Assembly: GCA_964554385.1 (NCBI GenBank)
Contig: CAZKOM010000085.1
Span: 1-9,733, forward strand
Origin: JAGKXC01 sp964554385
GTDB taxonomy: Bacteria > Bacteroidota > Bacteroidia > NS11-12g > UBA955
Direction of reading: 5' to 3'
DNA length: 9,733 nt
In this document: positions 1-7,394 of the stretch, in pieces
How the letters are laid out: every line of letters starts with the position of its first letter
Position numbering within the stretch: the first letter of the stretch is position 1
Notes under the pieces: model-generated
Databases searched by the model: none
Told to the model about the DNA's origin: nothing
What the model saw: the letters and a program-made list of their open reading frames with translations, nothing else
Made by a program: the position numbers and the translations under genes

Positions 1-16
1 AATAAGAGCGAAATAA

Positions 17-124
17 TATGTCACAAAGTCAGATCATTTTTGGATTTCATCCGATTATCAGTCAATTAAGACAATCTTCGCTCAAATTGGAGGGAATGGG
101 GTTTTTTCTATCCTAAGAACACCC
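17..124 (+). other. 5' extension of the porQ reading frame without a standard start codon
   Basis: The porQ frame is open from just after an in-frame TAA at 14-16 and has no ATG, GTG or TTG before position 125. Translation of 68-124 gives KTIFAQIGGNGVFSILRTP. The FAQ looks like the end of a signal peptide, and IGGNGVFSIL resembles the conserved first residues of mature PorQ-type proteins. This stretch therefore belongs to the gene. The only nearby ATG (18) is in another frame: it encodes MSQSQIIFGFHPII and reaches a stop at 114-116. A frameshift in the signal-peptide region, from real mutation or sequencing error, or a rare ATT start (44 or 65), would explain the picture. I cannot decide between these from the sequence. 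Confidence 0.6.
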
Positions 125-1096
125 ATGCACGCTCGATCTTTGGCGTGGGGTGGGTACATGAGTTCACAACATTCGCCCGATCCCATGCAAGCCAGTTCAA
201 ATCCTGCCTTGTTACGTAGTGGTCATCATTTGAATTCCTCATTTTCTGCAGGATCCTTGTTGCCATCGATTCGAACGGCAAATGCAATGGTTGCCTGGCA
301 TACGGGTCATGCCATAGCCAATGATTCGGTTCGTGAATCAAAACCTACCGTTGCATTGTCTGCGCAGTACATCGATTACGGTTCAATGTTGTCCTATGAT
401 GAAGGAGGAAATAGCTTGCCCGGCATATCGGCCAACGAAACCAATATTTCCCTAATTGCAGCGAAACCCTTGAATAAGAATTGGTATGTTGGAGCTCAAG
501 CGGGAATGGTTTATTCCATTTTGGGGCCTTATGTTGCCAACGGAATACATGTTACTGTAGGTACAACGTACGTAAATAATGATTCTACCATTACCACTTC
601 CTTATTGGCTCGAAACTTGGGTGCTCAAATAATCACGTATCGAAATGCACCACGAGAGAGCCTTGGACCAAATATAGAATATTCTGTATGCTTTACCCCT
701 AAGCACATGCCGTTTCGATTTCATATTACTGCCCACAATCTACAGCGATGGGATCTTACCTATAATCAATTTACAGGGAGCACGGGTCAGGTGGATCTGA
801 GTGGTAATCCCGTGGTAGTGGAAGAAGCGGGGTTTGGAGAGAAACTGGCTCGACATATTGCCGTGGGAATGGAAATGGCAATGGGTAAGAATTTGTCGTT
901 CCTGTTTGGATATAATGATCAAAGGCGTAAAGAAATGAATAACAATTATTTCCGAGGAACAGCAGGGTTTGGTTGGGGATTGAAATTTAAATTTTTACGT
1001 TGCGATGTTACCTATTCTTCAGCTTCCTACTTCCCCGGATACAATTCAAACGTCTTTACGTTTATTTTGAACACAAATCGGTTTGTCAGAAAATAA
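125..1096 (+). CDS. porQ: Type IX secretion system outer-membrane protein PorQ (5' end uncertain)
   Basis: Predicted outer-membrane beta-barrel of the FadL/PorV-like fold. In the known family PorQ works with PorU, PorV and PorZ in the attachment complex, which processes T9SS substrates at the cell surface and fixes them there. Seen here: ARSLAWGGYMSSQ followed by D-x-M-x-A-x-x-NPALL (residues 19-30 from this ATG) matches the family N-terminal pattern. After it come alternating polar/aromatic strands to the C-terminus (NVFTFILNTNRFVRK) and no internal transmembrane helices. Immediate linkage to cmk is a common Bacteroidota arrangement and supports the call. The first standard start is the ATG at 125, but homology clearly begins upstream and this ATG would leave the protein without a signal peptide. 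The functional start must therefore lie before it (see the entry at 17-124). The remainder of the frame is intact. The alternative is another member of the PorV/PorQ barrel family. Confidence 0.8.
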   Translation: MHARSLAWGGYMSSQHSPDPMQASSNPALLRSGHHLNSSFSAGSLLPSIRTANAMVAWHTGHAIANDSVRESKPTVALSAQYIDYGSMLSYDEGGNSLPGISANETNISLIAAKPLNKNWYVGAQAGMVYSILGPYVANGIHVTVGTTYVNNDSTITTSLLARNLGAQIITYRNAPRESLGPNIEYSVCFTPKHMPFRFHITAHNLQRWDLTYNQFTGSTGQVDLSGNPVVVEEAGFGEKLARHIAVGMEMAMGKNLSFLFGYNDQRRKEMNNNYFRGTAGFGWGLKFKFLRCDVTYSSASYFPGYNSNVFTFILNTNRFVRK

Positions 1097-1100
1097 GTTG

Positions 1101-1775
1101 GTGAAAATAAATATAGCAATTGACGGCTACAGCAGCTGTGGGAAAGGAACAATCGCTAAGTCGTTGGCGCAAATATTGGGTTATCGTTTCATTGATACCG
1201 GAGCGATGTATCGTAGTGTAACCTTGTATTTTATCGAAAACAATGTGAATCTATCTCGAATTGAATCGGTAGAAGAAGCCTTAAATCATATTTCAATTGA
1301 TTTTTCCGTTACCGCCGACGGCACGCAAGAAGTTTTGTTGAACGGTGTATCCGTAGAAAAAGCGATCCGAGAAATGCGCGTTGCTGAACGCGTTAGCGAA
1401 GTAGCGGCATTATCGCCCGTTCGGAAAAAATTAGTAGCAATGCAGCAGCAAATTGGGGCTAATAAAGGGGTGGTTATGGATGGAAGAGATATTGGGACCG
1501 TTGTTTTCCCTGATGCAGAATTAAAGATATTTATGACGGCTCGACCTGAAATAAGGGCCAATCGCCGATGGAAAGAGTTGGTAGCCAAAGGGGATTTGGT
1601 TTCGGAAGCCGAGGTGTTGGCGAATTTAAGTCATCGCGACGCGGTTGACTCTTCTCGCGAGGATTCTCCCTTAACCCTAACAAGCGATTATCGAATTCTA
1701 GATAATTCTGATTTGGATAGATCACAACAGTTGGAGTTGGCGATGCAGTGGGTGAACGAGGTAATGGGAGGCTGA
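1101..1775 (+). CDS. cmk: Cytidylate (CMP/dCMP) kinase
   Basis: Phosphorylates CMP and dCMP to the diphosphates with ATP in the cytoplasm, as part of pyrimidine nucleotide recycling. Numbered from the GTG at 1101, the protein has 224 residues. It shows IAIDG followed by the P-loop GYSSCGKGT (9-17), the CMP-binding DTGAMYRSV segment, the hallmark DGRDIGTVVFPDAELKIF, and an arginine-rich lid ending in HRDAVDSSREDSPL. All are expected for this family, and the length is normal. There is no ATG start. Candidates are TTG 1083 (overlapping porQ by 14 bases), TTG 1098 and GTG 1101. I prefer GTG 1101 because MKINIAIDG aligns with the usual MKKITIAIDG beginning and it lies four bases after the porQ TAA, which suggests translational coupling. 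The last codons (VNEVMGG) and the stop lie inside the tandem repeat array at 1751-1870. Confidence 0.95.
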   Translation: MKINIAIDGYSSCGKGTIAKSLAQILGYRFIDTGAMYRSVTLYFIENNVNLSRIESVEEALNHISIDFSVTADGTQEVLLNGVSVEKAIREMRVAERVSEVAALSPVRKKLVAMQQQIGANKGVVMDGRDIGTVVFPDAELKIFMTARPEIRANRRWKELVAKGDLVSEAEVLANLSHRDAVDSSREDSPLTLTSDYRILDNSDLDRSQQLELAMQWVNEVMGG

Positions 1776-1870
1776 ACGAGACAGAGGGAGGCTGTACGAG
1801 ACACGGGGAGGCTGAACGAGACACCAGGAGGGTGAATAAGACACCAGGAGGGTGAATAAGACCGTGGGTG
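1751..1870 (+). repeat. Tandem array of six 20-bp repeats overlapping the cmk 3' end
   Basis: Six consecutive units of exactly 20 bp begin at 1751, 1771, 1791, 1811, 1831 and 1851. A decayed partial seventh follows at 1871-1884. A typical unit is GCTGAACGAGACACCAGGAG (1811-1830). The two 20-mers at 1821-1840 and 1841-1860 are identical. Unit 1 is coding and gives the last residues of Cmk; unit 2 supplies its TGA stop. Because 20 is not a multiple of 3, TGA and TAA rotate through all plus frames. The minus strand has no stops in any frame, which creates spurious long minus-strand ORFs here. Several units contain AGGAG or GGGAG, but no coding frame follows them. The array looks like a minisatellite that grew from, or into, the end of cmk. 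Its function is unknown. Confidence 0.9.
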
Positions 1871-2050
1871 GCTCGAATCGGTAGTTTTTTCATTTGATTT
1901 TATTGGCTTACCTGTGGTGAATCTACTCTTTGAGGCTTCGGTTGTTTTAATGATGGGTTGATTTGTCGGGAGATGGAGTTTTTTGGTTGACATTCCGTTG
2001 ATATCTTCGTTTGATTCTAAGTGATTTCGGTTGTTTTTTTGTAAGTAACT
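1871..2050 (+). promoter_or_regulatory. Non-coding leader upstream of tpiA with a weak promoter candidate
   Basis: This 180-bp stretch is T-rich and has no convincing gene. A weak match to the Bacteroidota promoter pattern (TTTG, about 19 bases, TAnnTTTG) is TTG at 1903-1905, an 18-base spacer, and TACTCTTTG at 1924-1932; the -7 element has one extra base. It would give a leader of about 115 bases before tpiA. A 4-bp stem, ACCG (1861-1864) with CGGT (1879-1882), is followed by six T at 1885-1890 and could be a poor terminator for porQ-cmk. Neither signal is strong. No Shine-Dalgarno sequence precedes the tpiA ATG. Confidence 0.25.
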
Positions 2051-2812
2051 ATGAGGCAGAAAATTGTAGCAGGAAATTGGAAAATGCATAAAACGCTGGA
2101 AGAAAGCCAGGCGTTGATTACCGAAATTAGAGGATTGGTTCGTGATGAGTACCGCGGACAAGGAAAAGTGGTGATTGCTCCTACATTTTTAGCTTTGCCT
2201 TCGGCTGTTCGCTTGGTAGAAGGAACGGATATTTCGATTAGTGCACAAAATGCACATTACGAAGATCAAGGTGCATTTACCGGTGAAATTTCTGTACCCA
2301 TGTTAAAATCTGTGGGGGTAGAGTATGTAATTATTGGACATAGCGAACGTCGTCAGTATTTTGGGGAAACCAATGCCATGTTGGCTGCTAAGGCCAAATC
2401 GGTTATACGTCATGGTTTGAAGGTAATGTTCTGTGTAGGTGAAACCTTGGAACAGCGCGAGAGTAAACAGTACTTCAGAGTAATTGAAGAACAAGTGGCT
2501 CAAGGGCTGTTTGGTTTGGACCGCAAGGAATTTGCTCAGGTGGTAATTGCGTACGAACCTGTTTGGGCAATAGGTACAGGTCTAACCGCTTCTCCAGAAC
2601 AGGCGCAGGAGATTCATGCGTATATACGTAAATTGCTCGCAGCCCAATATACCTCTGAGATAGCAGATCAAACTTCTATTCTGTACGGAGGTAGTGTTAA
2701 GCCGGAAAATGCTACATCTATTTTTATGCAAGCCGATATTGATGGAGGCTTAATTGGCGGTGCTGCTTTAAAAGCACGCGATTTTATCGATATTGTTAAG
2801 GCGATGCGCTAA
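2051..2812 (+). CDS. tpiA: Triosephosphate isomerase
   Basis: Cytoplasmic glycolytic/gluconeogenic enzyme that interconverts dihydroxyacetone phosphate and glyceraldehyde 3-phosphate. All signature elements of the (beta/alpha)8 barrel are present: GNWKMH with Asn9 and Lys11; AQNAHYEDQGAFTGE (65-79); the electrophile His97 in IIGHSERR; the catalytic base Glu169 in AYEPVWAIGTG, followed by flexible loop 6 (170-177); and the phosphate-binding YGGSV (212-216) and GGLIGGA (232-238). The length of 253 residues is normal for bacterial TIM. The ATG at 2051 is secure because MRQKIVAGNWKMH is the usual N-terminus. It stands apart from cmk behind the repeat array and leader, so it is probably expressed separately. 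The next gene starts 56 bases downstream in the same direction. Confidence 0.98.
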   Translation: MRQKIVAGNWKMHKTLEESQALITEIRGLVRDEYRGQGKVVIAPTFLALPSAVRLVEGTDISISAQNAHYEDQGAFTGEISVPMLKSVGVEYVIIGHSERRQYFGETNAMLAAKAKSVIRHGLKVMFCVGETLEQRESKQYFRVIEEQVAQGLFGLDRKEFAQVVIAYEPVWAIGTGLTASPEQAQEIHAYIRKLLAAQYTSEIADQTSILYGGSVKPENATSIFMQADIDGGLIGGAALKARDFIDIVKAMR

Positions 2813-2868
2813 TATTTTCAATATTTAATGCACTTGGTGCGTTATTTGTTGAAGGCTTTGAAATTTCT

Positions 2869-5800
2869 ATGAGGAAAGGTTTATTATTTATTTTGTTATT
2901 GGGTTTTTCGTTCAAGCTGTTTGCTCAGAGCGGTCAGTTTAGTCCAGTACCGGCACAATTTATTGTTGAGTTTGAATCGTTCATTAAAAAAGCGAATGAC
3001 AAAAGTTTAAACCGAAATTTCGGAATTTTTAAAGAAAATTGGGAGTTAGGTAAATTTTCCCCCAGTCAGCAGAAATTTATCGTAGACATTTCAAATCAAA
3101 TGCTGTTGGAAAAGATGAGCGTGCAGCCGCATTTTGAATTGTTTATAACTACGGTTGCAGCGTTTTTGGAGAATAAAATGCCCGATAAAGTACTGGTTCA
3201 ATGGCAGAAAATCACCCAATCGTTGATTGGAGATCAAAATAAGGAATACCTTGATTTTCTTCAAACCACTGCCGTGTTATTTTCTAAGAAAATTCTCTAT
3301 CAAGGCGGTTCTTCTATTTACAGTGTGGATACTTTGGACTTCGACATGTCCTATAAAGGAGAAATTGTTTTCACATTTAATAATGTAACATTATCCTGTA
3401 AGGGTGTTGCCGATAAAATGGAAGTGAAAGCAACATCTGGAACCTATTATCCTGCAAAAAAAATGTGGAAGGGCACTTCGGGTAAGGCAGGTTTTGAGCG
3501 AGTTTTGGGTGATGAAACTGCTTGGGTAAGTTTTGGGAAATATCAAATTGCAATTGACCAAAACTCATACAGTGTAGATACGGTGTTGCTAAACTATCCT
3601 CGTTTTTTTAAAGAGCCGATTATGGGTAGATTCAAGGATAAACTGAGCACTGATCCTGATTCCAATCGAGTAAAAAATTCGGGGTTCCCAGTTTTTAACT
3701 CATTTAGTAACAGCTTGAATATTCGCGGAATCGTTGGAGATGAGAGTTTCTTTGTGGGAGGTTTTTCTATGCAAGGAAAATCCATTACAACGGCAACGGC
3801 TGATGGTAGACCGTCTAATATTGATGTATTTTACAAGGGTAAAAAACAAGTAACTCTGCGAAGTCCTTCCTTTAAAATCGTGGATGGCCTAGCGGGGTCT
3901 TTAAATTGCGAATTTTTCGTGTATTTGGATAGTGGAAACGTAATTTACCATCCCAATGTAAAAACGAGTTTCTATTTCGATAAAAATTTACTGCTTATTG
4001 AGCGCGGAGAACAAGGCCTTATGCGCGTTCCCTTTCGTGATGATTATCATAAAATTACGTTCGACGTACAGCAGATACGATGGAAGGTAAAAGAACCTTT
4101 CATGGATTTGGATAATATAAACAACGATCAAGAAGCTCGATTTGCTTCTGAAGAGTTTTTTAAAGACATTCTGTATTTGCGGATGCAAGGGATGTTAGCA
4201 TCCAATCCCATCGAGAACATTTACGCCTATTACAACCGTATGCCGCCAGACCCCGTGGCGGATAAATTGCAGAAGGATATTAAGAAGTTAATGACCAGTA
4301 AAAATCCAGCAGACAAAGTGTTAATGGATCAAAAAATCAAAGAACTTCAAGAACGAAAAAAAGCACAACGTGCAAGTTTTAAATCTTCGGAGCGCATCAA
4401 ATTTAATATCAACGATTATGCCCAGTTTATCGGCTCGCAAAAGGAATATTTAATTACTCCTTTTATTGAATTGCACGATCAAGGCTATATCGTCTATGAT
4501 CAAGCTCAAGACAGTGCTACGATTTTGCCGAAATTGTGGCGACATGTTCAGGCACACCAAAAAACGAGGGATTACGATGTGATTCGGTTGGCCTCCGTTA
4601 TCGGTAAAAAACCCAATGGAACATTAAATTTATTAAGTTACGAATTGGATTTGGAAGGGGTGAACCGGTTCTTTTTCTCCGATTCGCAAAACGTAATTGT
4701 AGCGCCTACCGATCAAAAAGTTACTATGCTAAAAAACCGGAACCTCCGATTTGGGGGGCAAGTAAGAGCAGGTAGATTCGACTTTTTTGGAAAGAAATTT
4801 AATTTCGACTATAGTCAGTTTAAAATTCAGTTCAGCAATGTAGATTCCATTCAAATGTATTTTCCTGATAGTACGGGAAGAAGATTGGTTAAAATTAAAT
4901 CGGTAATTAGAAATACATCGGGAACACTGTACATTGACAAACCCAACAATAAATCGGGGGTTAAAGATTATCCAGAATACCCCATATTCGTTTCGGATAA
5001 GGGTTCGGAGGTGTTGTATGATAAATCGCATATTCACGGGGGTGCATACACGGCCGACAAGTTTAAGTTTGTGATGGATCCGTTTACTATTGATAGTTTG
5101 GATAATTTTACCATTGCAGGTTTGCGTTTCGATGGGAATTTCATTTCGGCAGGGATTTTCCCAGAATTCAGGCATCATGTATACATTCAAAAAGATTATT
5201 CGCTTGGATTTATAAAGTCTACCCCGCCGGGTGGGTATCCAATGTATCGCGGAAAGGCAGTAGGAAACATGACGATGAATTTGAGTGAAGAAGGCTTTTA
5301 TGGGGAAGCGGGTGAGATTGCGTATCAAGGGGGAAAAAGTACGTTTTCTAGAGTCTTATTATTGCCGAATCAGACCAAGGGTGAGTTAAATTCGTATGAT
5401 TTGCCAGAGAGTCCAAAATATCCTGAAATTCATGGGGTGAATGTTGCGTTAGATTGGAGACCGTATGAGGATAAATATACCGTAAGTAGTGGTAAAAAGC
5501 CCATCGATGTATTTAAACAGGGTTATGACTTTACGGGTAGTTTAACCCAATCGCCATTAAATATAAAAGGGGATGGTATGTTGGCCTGGGATTTGGCACA
5601 GTTCTCCTCCAAAGAGATGGTGTTTGCAACGCAAAAAGCCATGGCTCAAGTGGCAAGTTTAAAGATTTTTGCAGCCGATTCGGCCAAGGTGGCCTTTAAT
5701 ACTACCAATATTAATGGTACCATGGATTTCTCGAAACGAGTAGGTACATTCTCCACGAATGATGCCGATCAGATGACTCAATTTGCTTATAATAATTTCC

Positions 5801-7392
5801 AAACCAACCTCAGTGATTATCGCTGGGATATGGATAAGAAAATTATTACAGCTAAAGTTGGTCCTACTTTGGGTAGCGAACCGCCGATGTTTGTTAGCAC
5901 AAATCCGCTACAAGAAGGTTTAAATTTTGAGGCAAAACGAGCGGATTATAGTTTGGTGGATTACACGTTGAAGGTTCAGCAAATTCCTCATATAGATATC
6001 GCTGATTCCCGATTATTCTTGAAGGATGGTAAGTTAACTATACGTGAAAATGCAAACATTGACATCGTAGATAGTGCAAAAATCATTGCAAACGTGGATG
6101 ATAAATACCATGAAATTTATAAAACCCGATTGAAGATTTATGGGTTAAATAAAGTGCGTGGAAGCGGTTATTACCAATATGTGAATTTGAAGGGGGTAAG
6201 ACAGGAGTTTTTCTTAGATAGTGTGATTGTAAATCGTGAAAAACATATTGAAGGAATTGGTAAAATTGCCGAGGAACAAGGATTTACGTTGGATACTAAA
6301 ATTGGATATAAGGGTTTCGGACAGATAGAAAGTACGGAGCCGTTGATTCGATTTACCGGGTATGTTAAACCATTGCATACATTTAAGAACATCCTTCCAT
6401 CGGCTTGGATACGGTTCGATGGGCGAGTGGATCCTAAGGATGTAGTGATACCAATGAATGATCCTCGGGATTACGATAACAAAAAACAATACGTAGGTTT
6501 ATTCGTGGCGAATGATTCCAGTCACGTATATCCGTTAATGTACTCTTGGAAGCGCAGATATTCTGATGACGATTGTACTAATGATACGGGGATATTATAT
6601 TACGATCATACTACAGAGAGTTTCATGGCTGGAAATGCAGCTCGTTTGCGTGGCGGGTCATTAAAAGGAAGTTATATACAGTTTTGTGAGAAAGATCATT
6701 CCATTCATGCCGAAGGGCCATTGGATTTCGGCTTGGAATCGCCCAATATTCAATTTAAAAATGCAGGTACCGCAGATTTAGCAGCTAAAGATTCTGCATT
6801 TAGTTTTAATATGGCAATGATGTTGAATTTCCCATTGCCTGATGAATATGTAAAACGAATGACCACTATCATCTCGGAAAGTAGCACTCCATCGGTTAGT
6901 GTAAATAATAATTTCTTTAGAGAAGCGCTGGGCGAAATGATGGAAAGCGATAAGTCTTATAAAAACGCTTTGGAATCTCTGATGAAAGATGGTCAATTCC
7001 GCGGAAAAGACGAAGCCAATTATATGTTTGTTATGACGGATGCAAACTTCCGTTGGGAAGCGAAATTACGTGGCATGTATTGTACCGATGTGGTTAGCAT
7101 TGCCTCCATTAGCGGTACTCCTGTGAACAAAGGAGTAAAAGCCACTATGTTGTTAGAACATAAACGTAGCGGGGATAATATGTATATCTATTTTGATTTG
7201 GGTAATAATGAGTCGCTGTACATGCAATTAACCAAAACTACCGTTACATTATATTCATCGGACGAAGAATTAACACAGATTTTCGCCAAAACATCTTCCA
7301 AGTTGAAAGCGGATAACTTCTACATGCGAATGGCAACGGAGAAGCAAGTAGAACGATTCTTGCGCAAATTATCTGATTACGAAGAAGAATAA
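2869..7392 (+). CDS. Very large exported protein of unknown function (1507 aa)
   Basis: I recognise the general type, long conserved hypothetical proteins of Bacteroidota, but know no function. Residues 1-19 form a clear signal peptide (MRKGLLFILLLGFSFKLFA, then Gln-Ser). Residues 20-145 look alpha-helical. From about 150 the chain is beta-rich, with recurring modules of short strands and the motif TSGTYYPAKKMWKGTSGKAGFE. A charged, probably helical segment lies at about 464-510. DYDVIRLASVI at about 569 is followed by the block EGVNRFFFSDSQNVIVAP and then GGQVRAGRFDFFGKKFNFDY at about 630-650. A glycine-rich block near 1246-1270 reads AARLRGGSLKGSYIQF. The C-terminus is charged and helical (EKQVERFLRKLSDYEEE). 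There is no second membrane segment, no lipobox cysteine and no recognisable T9SS C-terminal sorting domain, so I infer a soluble periplasmic or outer-membrane-associated protein. The beta architecture loosely recalls OstA/LptA-like or AsmA-like proteins, but this is an impression only. The frame is intact with natural ends. Confidence 0.85.
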   Translation: MRKGLLFILLLGFSFKLFAQSGQFSPVPAQFIVEFESFIKKANDKSLNRNFGIFKENWELGKFSPSQQKFIVDISNQMLLEKMSVQPHFELFITTVAAFLENKMPDKVLVQWQKITQSLIGDQNKEYLDFLQTTAVLFSKKILYQGGSSIYSVDTLDFDMSYKGEIVFTFNNVTLSCKGVADKMEVKATSGTYYPAKKMWKGTSGKAGFERVLGDETAWVSFGKYQIAIDQNSYSVDTVLLNYPRFFKEPIMGRFKDKLSTDPDSNRVKNSGFPVFNSFSNSLNIRGIVGDESFFVGGFSMQGKSITTATADGRPSNIDVFYKGKKQVTLRSPSFKIVDGLAGSLNCEFFVYLDSGNVIYHPNVKTSFYFDKNLLLIERGEQGLMRVPFRDDYHKITFDVQQIRWKVKEPFMDLDNINNDQEARFASEEFFKDILYLRMQGMLASNPIENIYAYYNRMPPDPVADKLQKDIKKLMTSKNPADKVLMDQKIKELQERKKAQRASFKSSERIKFNINDYAQFIGSQKEYLITPFIELHDQGYIVYDQAQDSATILPKLWRHVQAHQKTRDYDVIRLASVIGKKPNGTLNLLSYELDLEGVNRFFFSDSQNVIVAPTDQKVTMLKNRNLRFGGQVRAGRFDFFGKKFNFDYSQFKIQFSNVDSIQMYFPDSTGRRLVKIKSVIRNTSGTLYIDKPNNKSGVKDYPEYPIFVSDKGSEVLYDKSHIHGGAYTADKFKFVMDPFTIDSLDNFTIAGLRFDGNFISAGIFPEFRHHVYIQKDYSLGFIKSTPPGGYPMYRGKAVGNMTMNLSEEGFYGEAGEIAYQGGKSTFSRVLLLPNQTKGELNSYDLPESPKYPEIHGVNVALDWRPYEDKYTVSSGKKPIDVFKQGYDFTGSLTQSPLNIKGDGMLAWDLAQFSSKEMVFATQKAMAQVASLKIFAADSAKVAFNTTNINGTMDFSKRVGTFSTNDADQMTQFAYNNFQTNLSDYRWDMDKKIITAKVGPTLGSEPPMFVSTNPLQEGLNFEAKRADYSLVDYTLKVQQIPHIDIADSRLFLKDGKLTIRENANIDIVDSAKIIANVDDKYHEIYKTRLKIYGLNKVRGSGYYQYVNLKGVRQEFFLDSVIVNREKHIEGIGKIAEEQGFTLDTKIGYKGFGQIESTEPLIRFTGYVKPLHTFKNILPSAWIRFDGRVDPKDVVIPMNDPRDYDNKKQYVGLFVANDSSHVYPLMYSWKRRYSDDDCTNDTGILYYDHTTESFMAGNAARLRGGSLKGSYIQFCEKDHSIHAEGPLDFGLESPNIQFKNAGTADLAAKDSAFSFNMAMMLNFPLPDEYVKRMTTIISESSTPSVSVNNNFFREALGEMMESDKSYKNALESLMKDGQFRGKDEANYMFVMTDANFRWEAKLRGMYCTDVVSIASISGTPVNKGVKATMLLEHKRSGDNMYIYFDLGNNESLYMQLTKTTVTLYSSDEELTQIFAKTSSKLKADNFYMRMATEKQVERFLRKLSDYEEE

Positions 7393-7394
7393 AC

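Noticed and set aside
1821..1860. Repeat array considered as a CRISPR or as a chain of small ORFs with AGGAGG ribosome sites
   Set aside because: Units are directly adjacent with no unique spacers, so it is not CRISPR. TGA and TAA recur in all plus frames within a few codons, so no peptides of useful length are encoded.
1987..2015. TTGACA (1987-1992), 17 bases, TTTGAT (2010-2015), resembling an E. coli sigma-70 promoter before tpiA
   Set aside because: Bacteroidota primary sigma factors use a different -7/-33 pattern, and the -10 match is poor. T-rich DNA produces such matches by chance.
1531..2161. Two long minus-strand open frames (1531-1893 and 1688-2161) rich in Pro, Ser and Leu with a repeating HPPGV-type pattern
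   Set aside because: They run through the 20-bp repeat array, whose minus strand lacks stop codons in every frame. They overlap the ends of cmk and tpiA and have no recognisable domain or start context.
2829..2845. Small inverted repeat GCAC-TTG-GTGC between tpiA and the giant gene
   Set aside because: The stem has only four pairs and no T run follows directly, so it does not support a terminator call.
4729..5328. 199-residue minus-strand open frame
   Set aside because: It lies wholly inside the intact 1507-residue gene on the other strand, and its translation is rich in Ile, Arg and Asn with no domain-like pattern. It is a shadow frame.
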